This document shows, piece after piece, positions 9,390 to 17,799 of a DNA stretch of 37,711 nt. Source of the DNA: Nostoc sp. JL33 (GTDB taxonomy: Bacteria; Cyanobacteriota; Cyanobacteriia; Cyanobacteriales; Nostocaceae). The translations under genes and the position numbers were made by a program. How positions within the stretch are numbered: the stretch's first letter is position 1; every line of letters starts with the position of its first letter. The notes below the pieces were generated by a model. It did not search any database and was not told where the DNA came from. It was given only the letters and a program-made list of their open reading frames with translations. The DNA is taken from the NCBI RefSeq assembly GCF_017114985.1, contig NZ_JABXKP010000032.1, positions 1 to 37,711 on the forward strand, read 5' to 3'.

Positions 9390-9419
9390 CCACTGAATTT
9401 GGAGTACCAAATTCAGTGG
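9390..9419. other. Perfect 13-bp stem hairpin
   Basis: CCACTGAATTTGG and CCAAATTCAGTGG around AGTA form a 13-bp stem with a four-base loop. There is no T-run, so it is not a standard terminator. It lies at the 3' end of the frameshifted small gene at 9425-9657. It could mark the end of a hairpin-bounded IS200/IS605-like remnant, but no transposase is present. Confidence 0.6.
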
Positions 9420-9424
9420 GAGAC

Positions 9425-9657
9425 TTACGGCGTAATAGTTAAGGACAAGACTGGCTTATAATCATTAGCCCTCGGACAACTTATCGACGGAGTAGTCGTG
9501 CCATCAATTACCTTTGGTATAATCACCATCACTTCCAAAGCCAGGTTCGTAGGAATTCCCCTTGCTTCTAACCCTTCAACTCCAGAACGTCACTGCCTGC
9601 TGCCAATCCATCCAAATATTCCTCTACACTTACTCCTAAGTTTTCAATCTTCGACAT
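9425..9657 (-). pseudogene. Small unknown gene with one frameshift
   Basis: The ATG at 9657 opens MSKIENLGVSVEEYLDGLAA and reaches a stop at 9568. A neighbouring frame then continues with plausible protein (GLEARGIPTNLALEVMVIIP ... DYKPVLSLTITP) to a TAA at 9425. Together they would make about 77 residues if one frameshift near 9575 were repaired. I do not recognise the family. It lies between the truncated desaturase and the aldo/keto reductase. A sequencing error is an alternative explanation for the shift. Confidence 0.4.
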
Positions 9658-9881
9658 AGGTATAATTGGTTTTTTGTTTGATTTCTATATTCAAGCATCT
9701 ATTACGTAGCTATCTCACAGATGGATCATGTCAAAGTGCGACGGACTGAGCAACAGCTACTGAGCCAAATTTCCTCTCTACGAGATGCGCTCTGCGCGAA
9801 CGCTTGAAAAAGGTCTGCATCCCAGTCAAATCCCAATGTGGTTTCGTGTTATGCGATCGCTCCCCTCAACCATTCCACCTC

Positions 9882-10691
9882 TCAAACCCATTGAGTATCA
9901 AACGCATCTTGCCCAGTTCCATAAATTAAGTTCCCGTATGAGTGCCATTTAGCTATTTTTTGGGCTTCAATTTGGGGCGCGTGTAGAACAGCAAGATTTT
10001 CTTCTAATTGCTGCCTAGTTTTGGGGGCGGTGAGCGCCAGACGCACCCCTGGATGATTTAGCGCATAGCGATAACAGTCTGCTGCGGTAGGTAACTTTCC
10101 GTGCCAGTTGTGATCACCTTTGAGTAACGTTCCCCAGCGCGTGCAAGTGAATGCCACCACGGGAATACCAGCTTTTTGAGCGCCAGGTAAAACATCTTCT
10201 TCAGCCTTGCGATGTGCCATATTGTAACGGTGCATCAACACATCACACTGATGACGCTCTATCATTTCTAAAGCTATGGCTCGGTTGTGTGTCGTAACTC
10301 CCACATAGCGGACAACTCCAGAGTTCTTCCACGACCGAAGTTCATCAAGCAACACCTGAACCTGGGTTATGTCATCAGCAGGGGAGACATATTCAATAAA
10401 AAATACATCTACCATTTCGACATTTAAACAATGGCGCACAGAGTCCAAGTAATTGCGTAAAGATTGCATATCTCGGTTTTCACTCCCCGTTGCCACCAAG
10501 ACTTGCTCACGCTTTGTTAGCAACAGAGATTTTAAGCCACTCAAAAAGTTTTCAGATTCTAAATTGTAAAAGAAAAAGTAATTGATTCCTGCCTCAAATG
10601 CCAACAAAACAGTTGCAGCATCTATCGATTGCCCTGCCAAACCGAGAATACTTGCTGGTTGTCCAAGTAGTGTTGATAATTCCACGATCAA
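9882..10691 (-). CDS. Aldo/keto reductase-fold protein with degenerate catalytic tetrad
   Basis: A 269-residue protein of the aldo/keto reductase superfamily, slightly shorter than usual (about 300). Barrel landmarks are present: AFEAGINYFFFYN (35-43), SGVVRYVGVTTHN (124-136), AGIPVVAFTCTRWG (174-187) and the C-terminal VRLALTAPKTRQQLEENL. The normal catalytic Asp (GxNxxDTA) is replaced by Phe, the lysine strand reads VLVATGSEN with no Lys, and the His position (LIxLHxP) reads FFIEYVSP. Only a Tyr near position 42 could be retained. NADPH-dependent carbonyl reduction by the usual mechanism therefore looks unlikely. It may be a pseudoenzyme, or may use another active site. It lies downstream of the TauD-like oxygenase on the same strand, separated by 327 bp. 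Confidence 0.8.
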   Translation of the reverse strand: MIVELSTLLGQPASILGLAGQSIDAATVLLAFEAGINYFFFYNLESENFLSGLKSLLLTKREQVLVATGSENRDMQSLRNYLDSVRHCLNVEMVDVFFIEYVSPADDITQVQVLLDELRSWKNSGVVRYVGVTTHNRAIALEMIERHQCDVLMHRYNMAHRKAEEDVLPGAQKAGIPVVAFTCTRWGTLLKGDHNWHGKLPTAADCYRYALNHPGVRLALTAPKTRQQLEENLAVLHAPQIEAQKIAKWHSYGNLIYGTGQDAFDTQWV

Positions 10692-11018
10692 CTATCCGAC
10701 TTCTTACTTTGAGTGTATTACGCCAGTACGATGCTAGTGAGGACATCATCAATGAATTTTAATTTTTGGGCGATCTCTTCTTCAAGCTTTCGCGTTGAGC
10801 GTCTCGTAGAGAGGAAATGTGAGATATGTCTGGGGCGATCGCCTACCGTGGGATGCTGTTGGGGAAATATTTCGTTACATTTTAGGACAGAAAACCCAAT
10901 GCAAGGAAAACATTGAGCTTTACTTTTTCAGACAGATTTTTTAGCAACCATTAAAAACTTTCTTTTAGGTGTTTTAGCTCGGCAATCATTATTCAAAAAT
11001 CGGGTAGCTAATTGGATC
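10692..11018. other. Gap without a recognisable gene
   Basis: Contains a small-repeat remnant near 10785-10812 (TTTCGCGTTGAGCGTCTCGT, a cyanobacterial dispersed-repeat type) and a HIP1-like site near 10837. The short plus-strand frame here lacks protein-like features. The leader of the aldo/keto reductase gene must lie in its left part. Confidence 0.6.
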
Positions 11019-12164
11019 TTAACCTAAAGGCATTTCACGGCTTGGCCACTGACAATTACCATTATTCCAAAGGTTGAAAGAGATAAAAATCTTCTTAAGC
11101 CAGCGATCGCTACCATCGAATCGAGGCGTAAATGATGTCCTGGCGTGTACAGTGCGCTTATTACTAATAATAAGTAAATCTCCATAGGAGAGAAAAACTC
11201 CAGTCGCTAACTCTGCTGCTTTCTCACGCAATCTTTCATAAGCCGATTGTACCTCTTCTATAGGACTACCTATAGTAGATCCTGGGGCAACATTTTCATC
11301 AGTCAGATTCACACAAGGATTTTCTCTTGTACCGGTAATGGCTGGTTTTTGGAAAAATTGGTCGGGGTTGGGAAATCGCCATTCAATAGGGTGAAGGCGC
11401 AGTAACTCAACATCCTCAGGTTCTAACGCATTACACAGAGTTCGTGCATCACATAGCATAGTGTAAGCTTTTTGGGTAGAATCGCCCCGTAAACAGAGTA
11501 AAAATAACAAGTCTGGGGACGTTGCTTCTGGGTGGAAGGGGAAGTCCCGATGCATTTTTAGTTCTACTAAGCTACCCCCCGTTGAAGCCAAGTTTTTTTC
11601 TGCTTCCATAGGAACCAAATCCTGGATTAATCCGCCTCTCTCCTTAAGATAGGGATAGGTAAAAGGCTGTCCAAAACATCTACCAATGCCTAGTATTAGC
11701 CCTTCACTGATGGGACATTTAGCTGCACTCACCCCTGAGGTTTTTGGGGTTAGGGGTAACAAGTTGTCCACAGGTAGATTTTTGAAGAGTAAGGCACTAG
11801 GGGCGTTGGGAGCGAAACAAAATTCCTCGATCGCCCTCAAGACTTCTACCGTCATCTGTTTATGGACTAACCAATGGGCTTTGGTAATAAACACTTCCGG
11901 TTCTATTCCCCAGTCACAGTTCCCCATCACCTGGGTAAATTCCTCAGAAAACCCTAACCAAGATAGATTCAGACATTGGAGATGGTTAACCCTCAAAGGA
12001 GTTTGGTGGTGGTTAAGGGATGATGTTATTTGAGACATAGGATTAAGGAAAAATTTAAATACAATGCCTTTCGGCTCTGGGTTTTTATCGACATAGTAGC
12101 AAATTATTCGGTCGTAGGATTTAATCATCCTACCGTTGTTAGAGCAAGCAGAATTTCTATGCAA
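11019..12164 (-). CDS. TauD/clavaminate-synthase-like Fe(II)/2-oxoglutarate oxygenase
   Basis: A non-haem iron oxygenase of 381 residues, or 339 from the ATG at 12038 (MSQITSSL), which is probably the better start because the family is about 330-350 long. Iron ligands are His205-x-Asp207 (LKMHRDFPFH) and distal His340 (KRTVHARTSF). Arg354 (GSDRWLKK) is the likely 2-oxoglutarate anchor. The region around the HxD motif (MHRDFPFHPEATSPDLLFLL) is closest to the clavaminate synthase/AsnO/arginine-hydroxylase subgroup, which hydroxylates free or carrier-bound amino acids. The substrate cannot be told from sequence. It shares its strand with the aldo/keto reductase-like gene, but no peptide synthetase is visible here. 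No strong ribosome-binding site precedes either start. Confidence 0.85.
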   Translation of the reverse strand: MHRNSACSNNGRMIKSYDRIICYYVDKNPEPKGIVFKFFLNPMSQITSSLNHHQTPLRVNHLQCLNLSWLGFSEEFTQVMGNCDWGIEPEVFITKAHWLVHKQMTVEVLRAIEEFCFAPNAPSALLFKNLPVDNLLPLTPKTSGVSAAKCPISEGLILGIGRCFGQPFTYPYLKERGGLIQDLVPMEAEKNLASTGGSLVELKMHRDFPFHPEATSPDLLFLLCLRGDSTQKAYTMLCDARTLCNALEPEDVELLRLHPIEWRFPNPDQFFQKPAITGTRENPCVNLTDENVAPGSTIGSPIEEVQSAYERLREKAAELATGVFLSYGDLLIISNKRTVHARTSFTPRFDGSDRWLKKIFISFNLWNNGNCQWPSREMPLG

Positions 12165-12443
12165 TATTTTTTGTCAAAAATGTAAAGAAGTATGTAGTTA
12201 ACAGTGTCTAATTTCTTCCAGTTTATTGATTTCCTGCATAACCTTTACCATAAACATCTCCGAAAAAGAATGTAAAAGTCTTGTGTAGTCATCCACAAGC
12301 GTTAGCGATGTACTCAAATTCAGGTGGACAAAGTTTTGCGTGGGCGTAGCTCGTCGTGACATCGCTACTTGTCCCCACATCAACACTTCCCACGCTAAAT
12401 GCTAAATTTTATTTAGCCACCCAGCAGGAGTTTTCTTTTTCTT

Positions 12444-12965
12444 ATGTGGTTCTGGTCTGCCGATTCAGTAGAACAAGAATTATTTGATTTGTACGCTCCA
12501 GGTCTGCAAACGCTTGGCGTAAATTTTAATGACGAGCAACTCCAAGACACTCTAGAAGCATCAAGCTATGGTTTAGAAGATGCTTTCAGGAGCGCAATTG
12601 TTTATATACTCTGGCTCGAAGAAAACCTGAAGCCGATCTACCCGACTGCAATACTAATCGACGCACTCGCAAATCAATGGCGCACCAAGTACTGGAAGCC
12701 GGAGTATTTAGAACTTGAACAGTTGCTTTCCCCCGGAAAACGCTGGTGGAGGGCAGCAGTGGATAAGTGGGGTTACGACGAGCGTAATCAACTGGTTTCA
12801 GACATATTTTATGACCACGGGCAGGAATTTATCAAGTTCCGAAATGGTAAAGAAATTCTAGTTGATACTGCTTATAAGTGGGGATGGGAGCGAGTCGCAG
12901 ATTATGCGTCTCCATTTTCAGAAAATAATTGGTCGCTTGGCAGTATCAATGCAAAGGAATCTTGA
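12444..12965 (+). CDS. Conserved-looking hypothetical protein
   Basis: A 173-residue acidic, tryptophan-rich soluble protein (MWFWSADSVEQELFDLYAPG at the start; GKRWWRAAVDKWGYDE and KWGWERVADY later). No signal peptide, membrane segment or motif I recognise. The weak AGGAG-like signal (CAGCAGGAG, about 10-15 bases upstream) supports the ATG at 12444. It stands alone between the TauD-like gene (divergent) and the 261-bp repeat. Composition and length suggest a real gene of unknown function. Confidence 0.6.
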   Translation: MWFWSADSVEQELFDLYAPGLQTLGVNFNDEQLQDTLEASSYGLEDAFRSAIVYILWLEENLKPIYPTAILIDALANQWRTKYWKPEYLELEQLLSPGKRWWRAAVDKWGYDERNQLVSDIFYDHGQEFIKFRNGKEILVDTAYKWGWERVADYASPFSENNWSLGSINAKES

Positions 12966-13032
12966 TGTACAACCGTCAAGCAGCAATCGCTTTAGCTACA
13001 CGCTATTCTGAGACAGTGTGATTTTTACCTTT

Positions 13033-13293
13033 CCCAATCCACCAACACATCATCCACGATCGCAACCCCCCATTGCGGAAACTTCCCCAGCAACTTCTTG
13101 ATTACAATCTGCTTTCGCCGGATCGTCACTCCAGCACGAGAGCAAAAAGTCAAACCCCGGATTCTCCCCCGAATTCACCGCTCGATTCAGTTTTTCCCTT
13201 CTTACAGGTCGCGCATTTGCCCTTGCAACAATCGCCTCATGTGACCATTTCTCAGCGTTGGTGACAGGCGCGACGGAACTTTCACCCTCATGA
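13033..13293 (-). repeat. 261-bp direct repeat, copy A (frameshifted gene remnant)
   Basis: Closely similar to 19445-19705 over 261 bp in the same orientation. On the minus strand it encodes a piece of an unknown protein (EKWSHEAIVARANARPVRRE ... NPGFDFLLSCWSDDPA). A neighbouring frame then continues with VIKKLLGKFPQWGVAIVDD. Both copies shift frame at the same place, so the remnant was already broken before it was duplicated. The copies bracket the AraC/SDR block. Confidence 0.75.
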
Positions 13294-13767
13294 ACTGCTT
13301 TGACTTCTCCACCCGAAACAGCTATACCTTGAGAATTGTTAGCTCTCCTACTGGCTGTTACCTTGCCAGAATCCCAATTCTGGCGTTGAAAACACGGTAA
13401 ATCTGCCGTTTTTTGTTAAGTAATATTTCGCCAACGGTATTTAGGCTATATCTACCCCATGTAGAAATTTACGTCAGCACTTGCATCAAGACTTGATCAA
13501 TGCCTGAAATCGTTCATCTGAACGAATATTATCAAAATAAAAGTTTCAGAATGTTGCTTCGATTATTGTTTTCTGAAAGTGACAAAAGAGGGTTATCCTT
13601 CTAATGTCTCTAATCCTTGCCGACTATACATTTGACGATAAAAGGGTTGATAACGCACCCGGACTAAAAATGTAGGATTGAAATCCCCTAAAACTGAAAC
13701 CCTTTTGATATAAGTATTTGACAATCCTACACTCACCTAAAAATCAAATCTTAAGATTACCTTTTTT
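13294..13767. other. Intergenic stretch with inverted repeats
   Basis: No gene recognised. It includes TGTAGGATTG (13671-13680) inverted as CAATCCTACA (13722-13731), and the 27-bp motif shared with the CHAT operon (13569-13595, listed separately). Confidence 0.6.
13569..13595 (-). promoter_or_regulatory. Conserved 27-bp motif, second copy
   Basis: On the minus strand it contains CCTCTTTTGTCACTTT, identical to the sequence before the DUF1822 gene (25814-25840), with 24 of 27 positions the same overall. Here it precedes no recognisable gene, so it may be a leftover leader or a small dispersed repeat. Confidence 0.5.
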
Positions 13768-13923
13768 TGGCAAGCTTATGGTGAGAATTTTGATTTTCGG
13801 CAAAATTATGGTTCCAATGCATCAAAAAAGAATACGAACGCTCGAACGGAAGAATAAGTATTACAGCCCTTAAAGCGGCAATGTTATGGTTCCAGTCGCG
13901 GCAATATTATCGTCCCACCGACA
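13768..13923 (-). mobile_element. Solo Tn7-like transposon end with four binding-site-like repeats
   Basis: Four related units in one orientation: TGGCAAGCTTATGGTGAG (13768), TCGGCAAAATTATGGTTCCA (13797), GCGGCAATGTTATGGTTCCA (13875) and GCGGCAATATTATCGTCCCA (13898) running into CCGACA. Read on the minus strand the array begins TGTCGGTGGGACGATAATAT. A TGT terminus followed by repeated transposase-binding sites is the architecture of Tn7-like (TnsB) element ends, so the element body would lie to the left. No TnsABC/TniQ-type gene is found in the window. Confidence 0.5.
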
Positions 13924-14006
13924 CTTTATCCGGGAAGCTCTATTCTATGCAGCTTCACATTAAATTGGTATGAGAACTAACACCAATGCTGCATCTGTAG
14001 TTATAT

Positions 14007-14936
14007 TTAAGCCACTCTCAGCCGCTCAATATCCCTAATGGGTGGTGCGCCAAACATCCGAGCATATTCACGGCTGAACTGCGAAGCGCTCTCATACCCT
14101 ACCTGATAAGCAGCCTGGGTTGCATCGATATCTTCAATAAGCATCATCTGACGCGCACTCAAGAGTTTCAATTGTTTTTGATATTGCAACGGACTCATCG
14201 AAGTCACTGCCTTGAAGTGGCGGTGGAAGGATGAAGCAGATATATTTGCTTGTTCAGCTAGCTCCTCAATTCGCAGAGGCTTGGTAAAATCTGCTTTGAG
14301 TCGTTTAATTACTTCAGCAATGCGCTGCATACTACTACCCGCAGTGGCAATCTGACGTACCGCTTCGCCTTGTTCGCCGACGAGCAGCCGATAATAGATT
14401 TCGCGGACAATCATCGGTGCAAGAAACGAAATATCCTGCGGTGTATCTAACAGCTTTATAAGTCTAGTAGCACAATCAATTAAGGAGAAGTCTGCATTGC
14501 TGACAAACAAGCCTCTAACTGATTCTTTCTTGCCGATGTCTAGTTTTATTTGAGCAATAATCTCACAAAGTTGAACGGGGTTTAAATTCAGCTTAAAGCC
14601 TAAAAATGGTCGCTCGGGGGTCGCTTCTACCACACATCCCCTCACTGGCAAATCCACCGACAAAACCAGATACTGAGCGATACCATACTGATGGGTTTCT
14701 TCGTTCAGCAGCACTTCTTTTTTGCCCTGAACTACGATTGTCAGCAGTGGTTCGCTAATTCCAGGTATGGCGGTAGCAGGCTCGGTCTGTCGCATGAATT
14801 CTAAGGAGTCAAACGCCGTTGAGTAAACACCGTTTCTTTGACCAGATGTGTGTCGATCGATTAATGCCGCTAATTCTCCACAGTTAGCGATCGCTCTCTC
14901 GCGGTTCCGTGTCTGAATCATGCTGTTCTCACTCAA
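14007..14936 (-). CDS. AraC-family transcriptional regulator
   Basis: A 309-residue AraC-type regulator of normal length. Residues about 30-190 form the N-terminal effector domain of the AraC_N type (GISEPLLTIVVQGKKEVLLN, LSVDLPVRGCV). Residues about 205-305 hold two helix-turn-helix motifs (LRIEELAEQANISASSFHRH and ATQAAYQVGYESASQFSREY). It is divergent from the first SDR gene across a gap of about 200 bp, the usual arrangement for a regulator of the neighbouring reductase cluster. Relatives commonly control SDR or aldo/keto reductase genes in response to small electrophiles or alcohols; the effector here is unknown. Confidence 0.92.
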   Translation of the reverse strand: MSENSMIQTRNRERAIANCGELAALIDRHTSGQRNGVYSTAFDSLEFMRQTEPATAIPGISEPLLTIVVQGKKEVLLNEETHQYGIAQYLVLSVDLPVRGCVVEATPERPFLGFKLNLNPVQLCEIIAQIKLDIGKKESVRGLFVSNADFSLIDCATRLIKLLDTPQDISFLAPMIVREIYYRLLVGEQGEAVRQIATAGSSMQRIAEVIKRLKADFTKPLRIEELAEQANISASSFHRHFKAVTSMSPLQYQKQLKLLSARQMMLIEDIDATQAAYQVGYESASQFSREYARMFGAPPIRDIERLRVA

Positions 14937-15152
14937 ACTTTGCTTTTGTATTAATTATAGGAAAAATTCTCTGACTTGAGAGGATTAGGCAATCATTTAC
15001 CGGGTTTGTGTATTCAGGTCAAAGCTTTCTAAGCCTACTATAAAACCATGCAGTCAGCGAAGACCAATAATTGAATGTTAAATCGTTGAACCAATCGAAG
15101 TTTTCAGCGCACATTTATTGAATCGCTAATCTCAACAATGAGGAAAATAATC

Positions 15153-15917
15153 ATGACAAGCAACACAAAGATCGCATTAGTTACGGGAGCAAGCCGAGGG
15201 TTGGGCAAAAATACCGCTTTGACATTAGCGAAAAAAGAGATAAATGTCATCCTCACCTACCACAGCCGCGAGGCAGAAGCAAACAGCATTGTCTCGACGA
15301 TCGCCGAAACGGGTGGTAAAGCCGTTGCTCTACAACTAGATACTGGCAATACGAAAACCTTTGATGGGTTTGTAGTACAAGTCAAGCAAGCACTTCAAGA
15401 GAAGTGGCAGACCGAGCAGTTTGATTTCCTCGTGAATAATGCTGGCACTGGCATCTATGCACCTTTTGCCGGAACAACTGAGGAAGACTTCGATCGGATG
15501 ATGAACATTCATGTGAAGGGCGTTTTCTTCTTAACCCAAAAACTGCTTCCTTTGATTAAAGATGGCGGACGGATTATCAATCTTTCAACTGGTCTTGCTC
15601 GTTCTACCCTACCAGGCTATGCCGCTTATGCCAGCGCGAAGGGCGCGATTGAGGTTTTAACCCGCTATCTAGCTAAGGAATTGGGTGAAAGACAGATTGC
15701 GGTGAATGCGATCGCATTCACCGCAATCGAAACAGATTTTGGGGGTGGTGCAGTGCGTGACAATCCAGAAATCAACAGCTTCATTGCTTCGCAAACGGCT
15801 CTAGGTCGTGTAGGTATGCCCGACGATATTGGTGGCGCGATCGCATCACTGCTCTCTGAAGATAACAAATGGGTGAACGCTCAAAGAATTGAAGTTTCTG
15901 GCGGTCAGTTTCTTTAA
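15153..15917 (+). CDS. SDR-family oxidoreductase 1
   Basis: Classical short-chain dehydrogenase of about 254 residues. It has the cofactor-binding TGASRGLG near the N-terminus, the structural NNAG motif, a catalytic Ser (INLST) and Tyr-x-x-x-Lys (YASAK), and it ends in WVNAQRIEVSGGQFL as typical family members do. The start at 15153 is preferred over the ATG at 15138 because AGGAAAA lies just upstream of the second. It is the first gene transcribed away from AraC. The substrate is not predictable, and the basic Arg after TGAS suggests NADP(H). A decayed copy of its C-terminal third occurs at 16973-17173. Confidence 0.9.
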   Translation: MTSNTKIALVTGASRGLGKNTALTLAKKEINVILTYHSREAEANSIVSTIAETGGKAVALQLDTGNTKTFDGFVVQVKQALQEKWQTEQFDFLVNNAGTGIYAPFAGTTEEDFDRMMNIHVKGVFFLTQKLLPLIKDGGRIINLSTGLARSTLPGYAAYASAKGAIEVLTRYLAKELGERQIAVNAIAFTAIETDFGGGAVRDNPEINSFIASQTALGRVGMPDDIGGAIASLLSEDNKWVNAQRIEVSGGQFL

Positions 15918-15952
15918 TTCAACCTAACTTTATCTAATCAAACGCAGAATTT

Positions 15953-16843
15953 ATGAAATTTATAGTAACAGGTTCATTAGGAAACATTAGCAAGCCGCTT
16001 GCACAGGAATTAGTCCAAAAAGGTCATAGGGTGACGGTTATCAGCAGCAAGCCAGAAAAGCAAAAAGACATTGAAGCAATGGGTGCGATCGCCGCGATTG
16101 GCACATTGGAAGACGTTGATTTCCTAGTTTCCGCTTTTACAGGCAGTGATGCAGTGTATTGTATGGTGCCGCCAAACGATTATTTCGATCTTAGTCTTGA
16201 CCTATTAGCTTATTATCGCAGAATCGGCAATAAGTATACCCAAGCCATTCACCAGTCAGGAGTAAAGCGTGTAGTCAATTTAAGTACCATTGGCGCTCAT
16301 CTAGAGAAAGGTTCAGGAATTCTGTTTGGCGCTCACAATGTTGAGAAGATTCTCAATGAATTATCATCAGATGTAGCCATTACCCATATTCGCCCAACGA
16401 GTTTCTACTACAACTTGTATGGCTATGTAGATACGATCAAAAATCAGGGTTTTATTGCCGCAAACTATGGTGCAGACAAAATTATCCCTTGGGTTTCTCC
16501 AATAGATATTGCTGCTGTAATTACTGAAGAACTTGTTACACCGTTTGTTGGTAGAAAAGTGCGGTATGTAGCAAGTGAAGAACTTACAGGCAACGAAACT
16601 GCGAGTATTTTAGGTACAGCTATTGGAAACCCTGATTTAAAGTGGAGAATTATTACCAATGAACAAATGCTAAGTAGTTTAGAAGGCGCTGGTATGAATC
16701 CACAAATTGCTGCTGGTTTAGTTGAAATGTATGCCAGCCTTTATAGCGGTTTACTAGCAGAGGATTATTATCGCCATAAACCAACAGTTATGGGAAAAGT
16801 TAAGCTGAAGGATTTTGCAAAAGAATTTGCTGCTGCTTTTTGA
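15953..16843 (+). CDS. NmrA-like NAD(P)-binding protein
   Basis: A 296-residue atypical SDR of the NmrA/HSCARG type. It begins with a Rossmann motif (MKFIVTGSLGNISKPLAQEL), then a variable middle and a C-terminal helical part (GLVEMYASLYSGLLAEDYYR). It lacks the classical Tyr-x-x-x-Lys pair, as many redox-sensor or quinone-reductase-like members do. It starts 35 bp after SDR 1 on the same strand, so co-transcription is likely. It may be an NADPH-quinone reductase or a redox-sensing regulator. Confidence 0.85.
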   Translation: MKFIVTGSLGNISKPLAQELVQKGHRVTVISSKPEKQKDIEAMGAIAAIGTLEDVDFLVSAFTGSDAVYCMVPPNDYFDLSLDLLAYYRRIGNKYTQAIHQSGVKRVVNLSTIGAHLEKGSGILFGAHNVEKILNELSSDVAITHIRPTSFYYNLYGYVDTIKNQGFIAANYGADKIIPWVSPIDIAAVITEELVTPFVGRKVRYVASEELTGNETASILGTAIGNPDLKWRIITNEQMLSSLEGAGMNPQIAAGLVEMYASLYSGLLAEDYYRHKPTVMGKVKLKDFAKEFAAAF

Positions 16844-16972
16844 TTCTGCCACGACTACCATTTACTTTTCATCGAACACCAAGCTGAAGCCGAAAGCAAC
16901 CTATATTTGGCAAAAGTAATAGCGGCTCCAAGTTGATTCTCCATTGGAAGAGGCTTCGCCAACTAGAACGAT

Positions 16973-17173
16973 TTCCGTGGCGGTACTGTTAGGGACAATC
17001 TAGAAGTCAATAAATTTATCGCCTCGCAAACAGCGCTCGGTCACGTCGGCTTTCTTAATTGTATCGGTAGTGCGTTAACGAAGCTTACCAAAGGTATCGC
17101 ATCATTGCTTTCGCTAGACAACCGATGGGTGAACGCTCAGAGAATTGAAGTTTCTGACAGTCAACTTCTTTAA
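16973..17173 (+). pseudogene. Decayed C-terminal copy of SDR 1
   Basis: An open frame of 66 codons with no start. GGTVRDNLEVNKFIASQTAL and DNRWVNAQRIEVSDSQLL align closely with the SDR 1 C-terminus (GGAVRDNPEINSFIASQTAL, DNKWVNAQRIEVSGGQFL). An insertion adds about six residues (TKLTKG) in the middle. The catalytic part is missing. It marks an old tandem duplication within the cluster. Confidence 0.8.
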
Positions 17174-17191
17174 ATCAAATCAACCTCAATC

Positions 17192-17281
17192 ATGTCAAAC
17201 GTAGAAAACAAAGCTGCGATCGTCAATAAAGCTAATGGCGGCAGTGAATCTATTAGTTGCCAGCGCGTGCAAGCTGTATAG
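17192..17281 (+). pseudogene. Short remnant, possibly an SDR N-terminus
   Basis: ATG followed by SNVENKAAIVNKANGGSES, then stop after 29 codons. The opening resembles the start of SDRs (NKVAIVTGASSGIG) after decay. It has no function by itself. The frame of the following gene opens at its stop codon. Confidence 0.35.
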
Positions 17282-17761
17282 TGGCGAAAACCGATACAGA
17301 AAGCGATCGCGCTTTTATCCTCTACTCTAATAGCCTTACCTCTTGCCGCCACTGCACAAACTCCACCAGAAAGCCAGAGTCGCCGCGAACGAGGCAATCA
17401 AGTCATTAATAAGTTATCAGGAGGGGCTGGGCAGCCAGTCCTTGAAGGTCTACGTCAAGATTTCCCATTTTTAGCAGATGCAATTGTAGATTACTCTCTT
17501 GGTGAAGTTTGGTCGCGGAGCGAGCTTGACGATCGTACTCGTCAGCTTGCCACCGTCGCCGCTTTTGCTGCCCAAGGCAATCTGCCACAACTAAAAATTC
17601 ATGCAGGCTATGCCCTCCGGCTAGGCGTAACTCAGAATGAACTTAAAGAGGTCGTCTACTTGACGACAGTAACGGCTGGGTTTCCACGTGCCATTGATGC
17701 GGCACAGGCATTACGGGAAGTCTTCACCGCTCAATCTAGTAGTCCCCGAACTACAAAATAA
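17282..17761 (+). pseudogene. Carboxymuconolactone decarboxylase-like protein, start codon damaged
   Basis: An open frame of 159 codons beginning RKPIQKAIALLSSTLIALPL and LAATAQTPPES, a clear signal peptide, followed by a carboxymuconolactone decarboxylase-family domain (ELDDRTRQLATVAAFAAQGN, LKIHAGYALRLGVTQNELKE). No in-frame ATG, GTG or TTG precedes the signal peptide; an in-frame TAG sits directly before it, and a GTG lies one base out of frame at 17281. One extra G would explain the loss (GTG CGA to GTG GCGA). The coding part is otherwise intact, so it is either a recent pseudogene, a sequencing error, or uses a rare start. The family contains secreted or periplasmic members of unknown role alongside AhpD-like enzymes; no CxxC is present. 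Confidence 0.7.
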
Positions 17762-17799
17762 TCTAGCCTCACGAACGTAAAATAAACTGGAGATATTGT

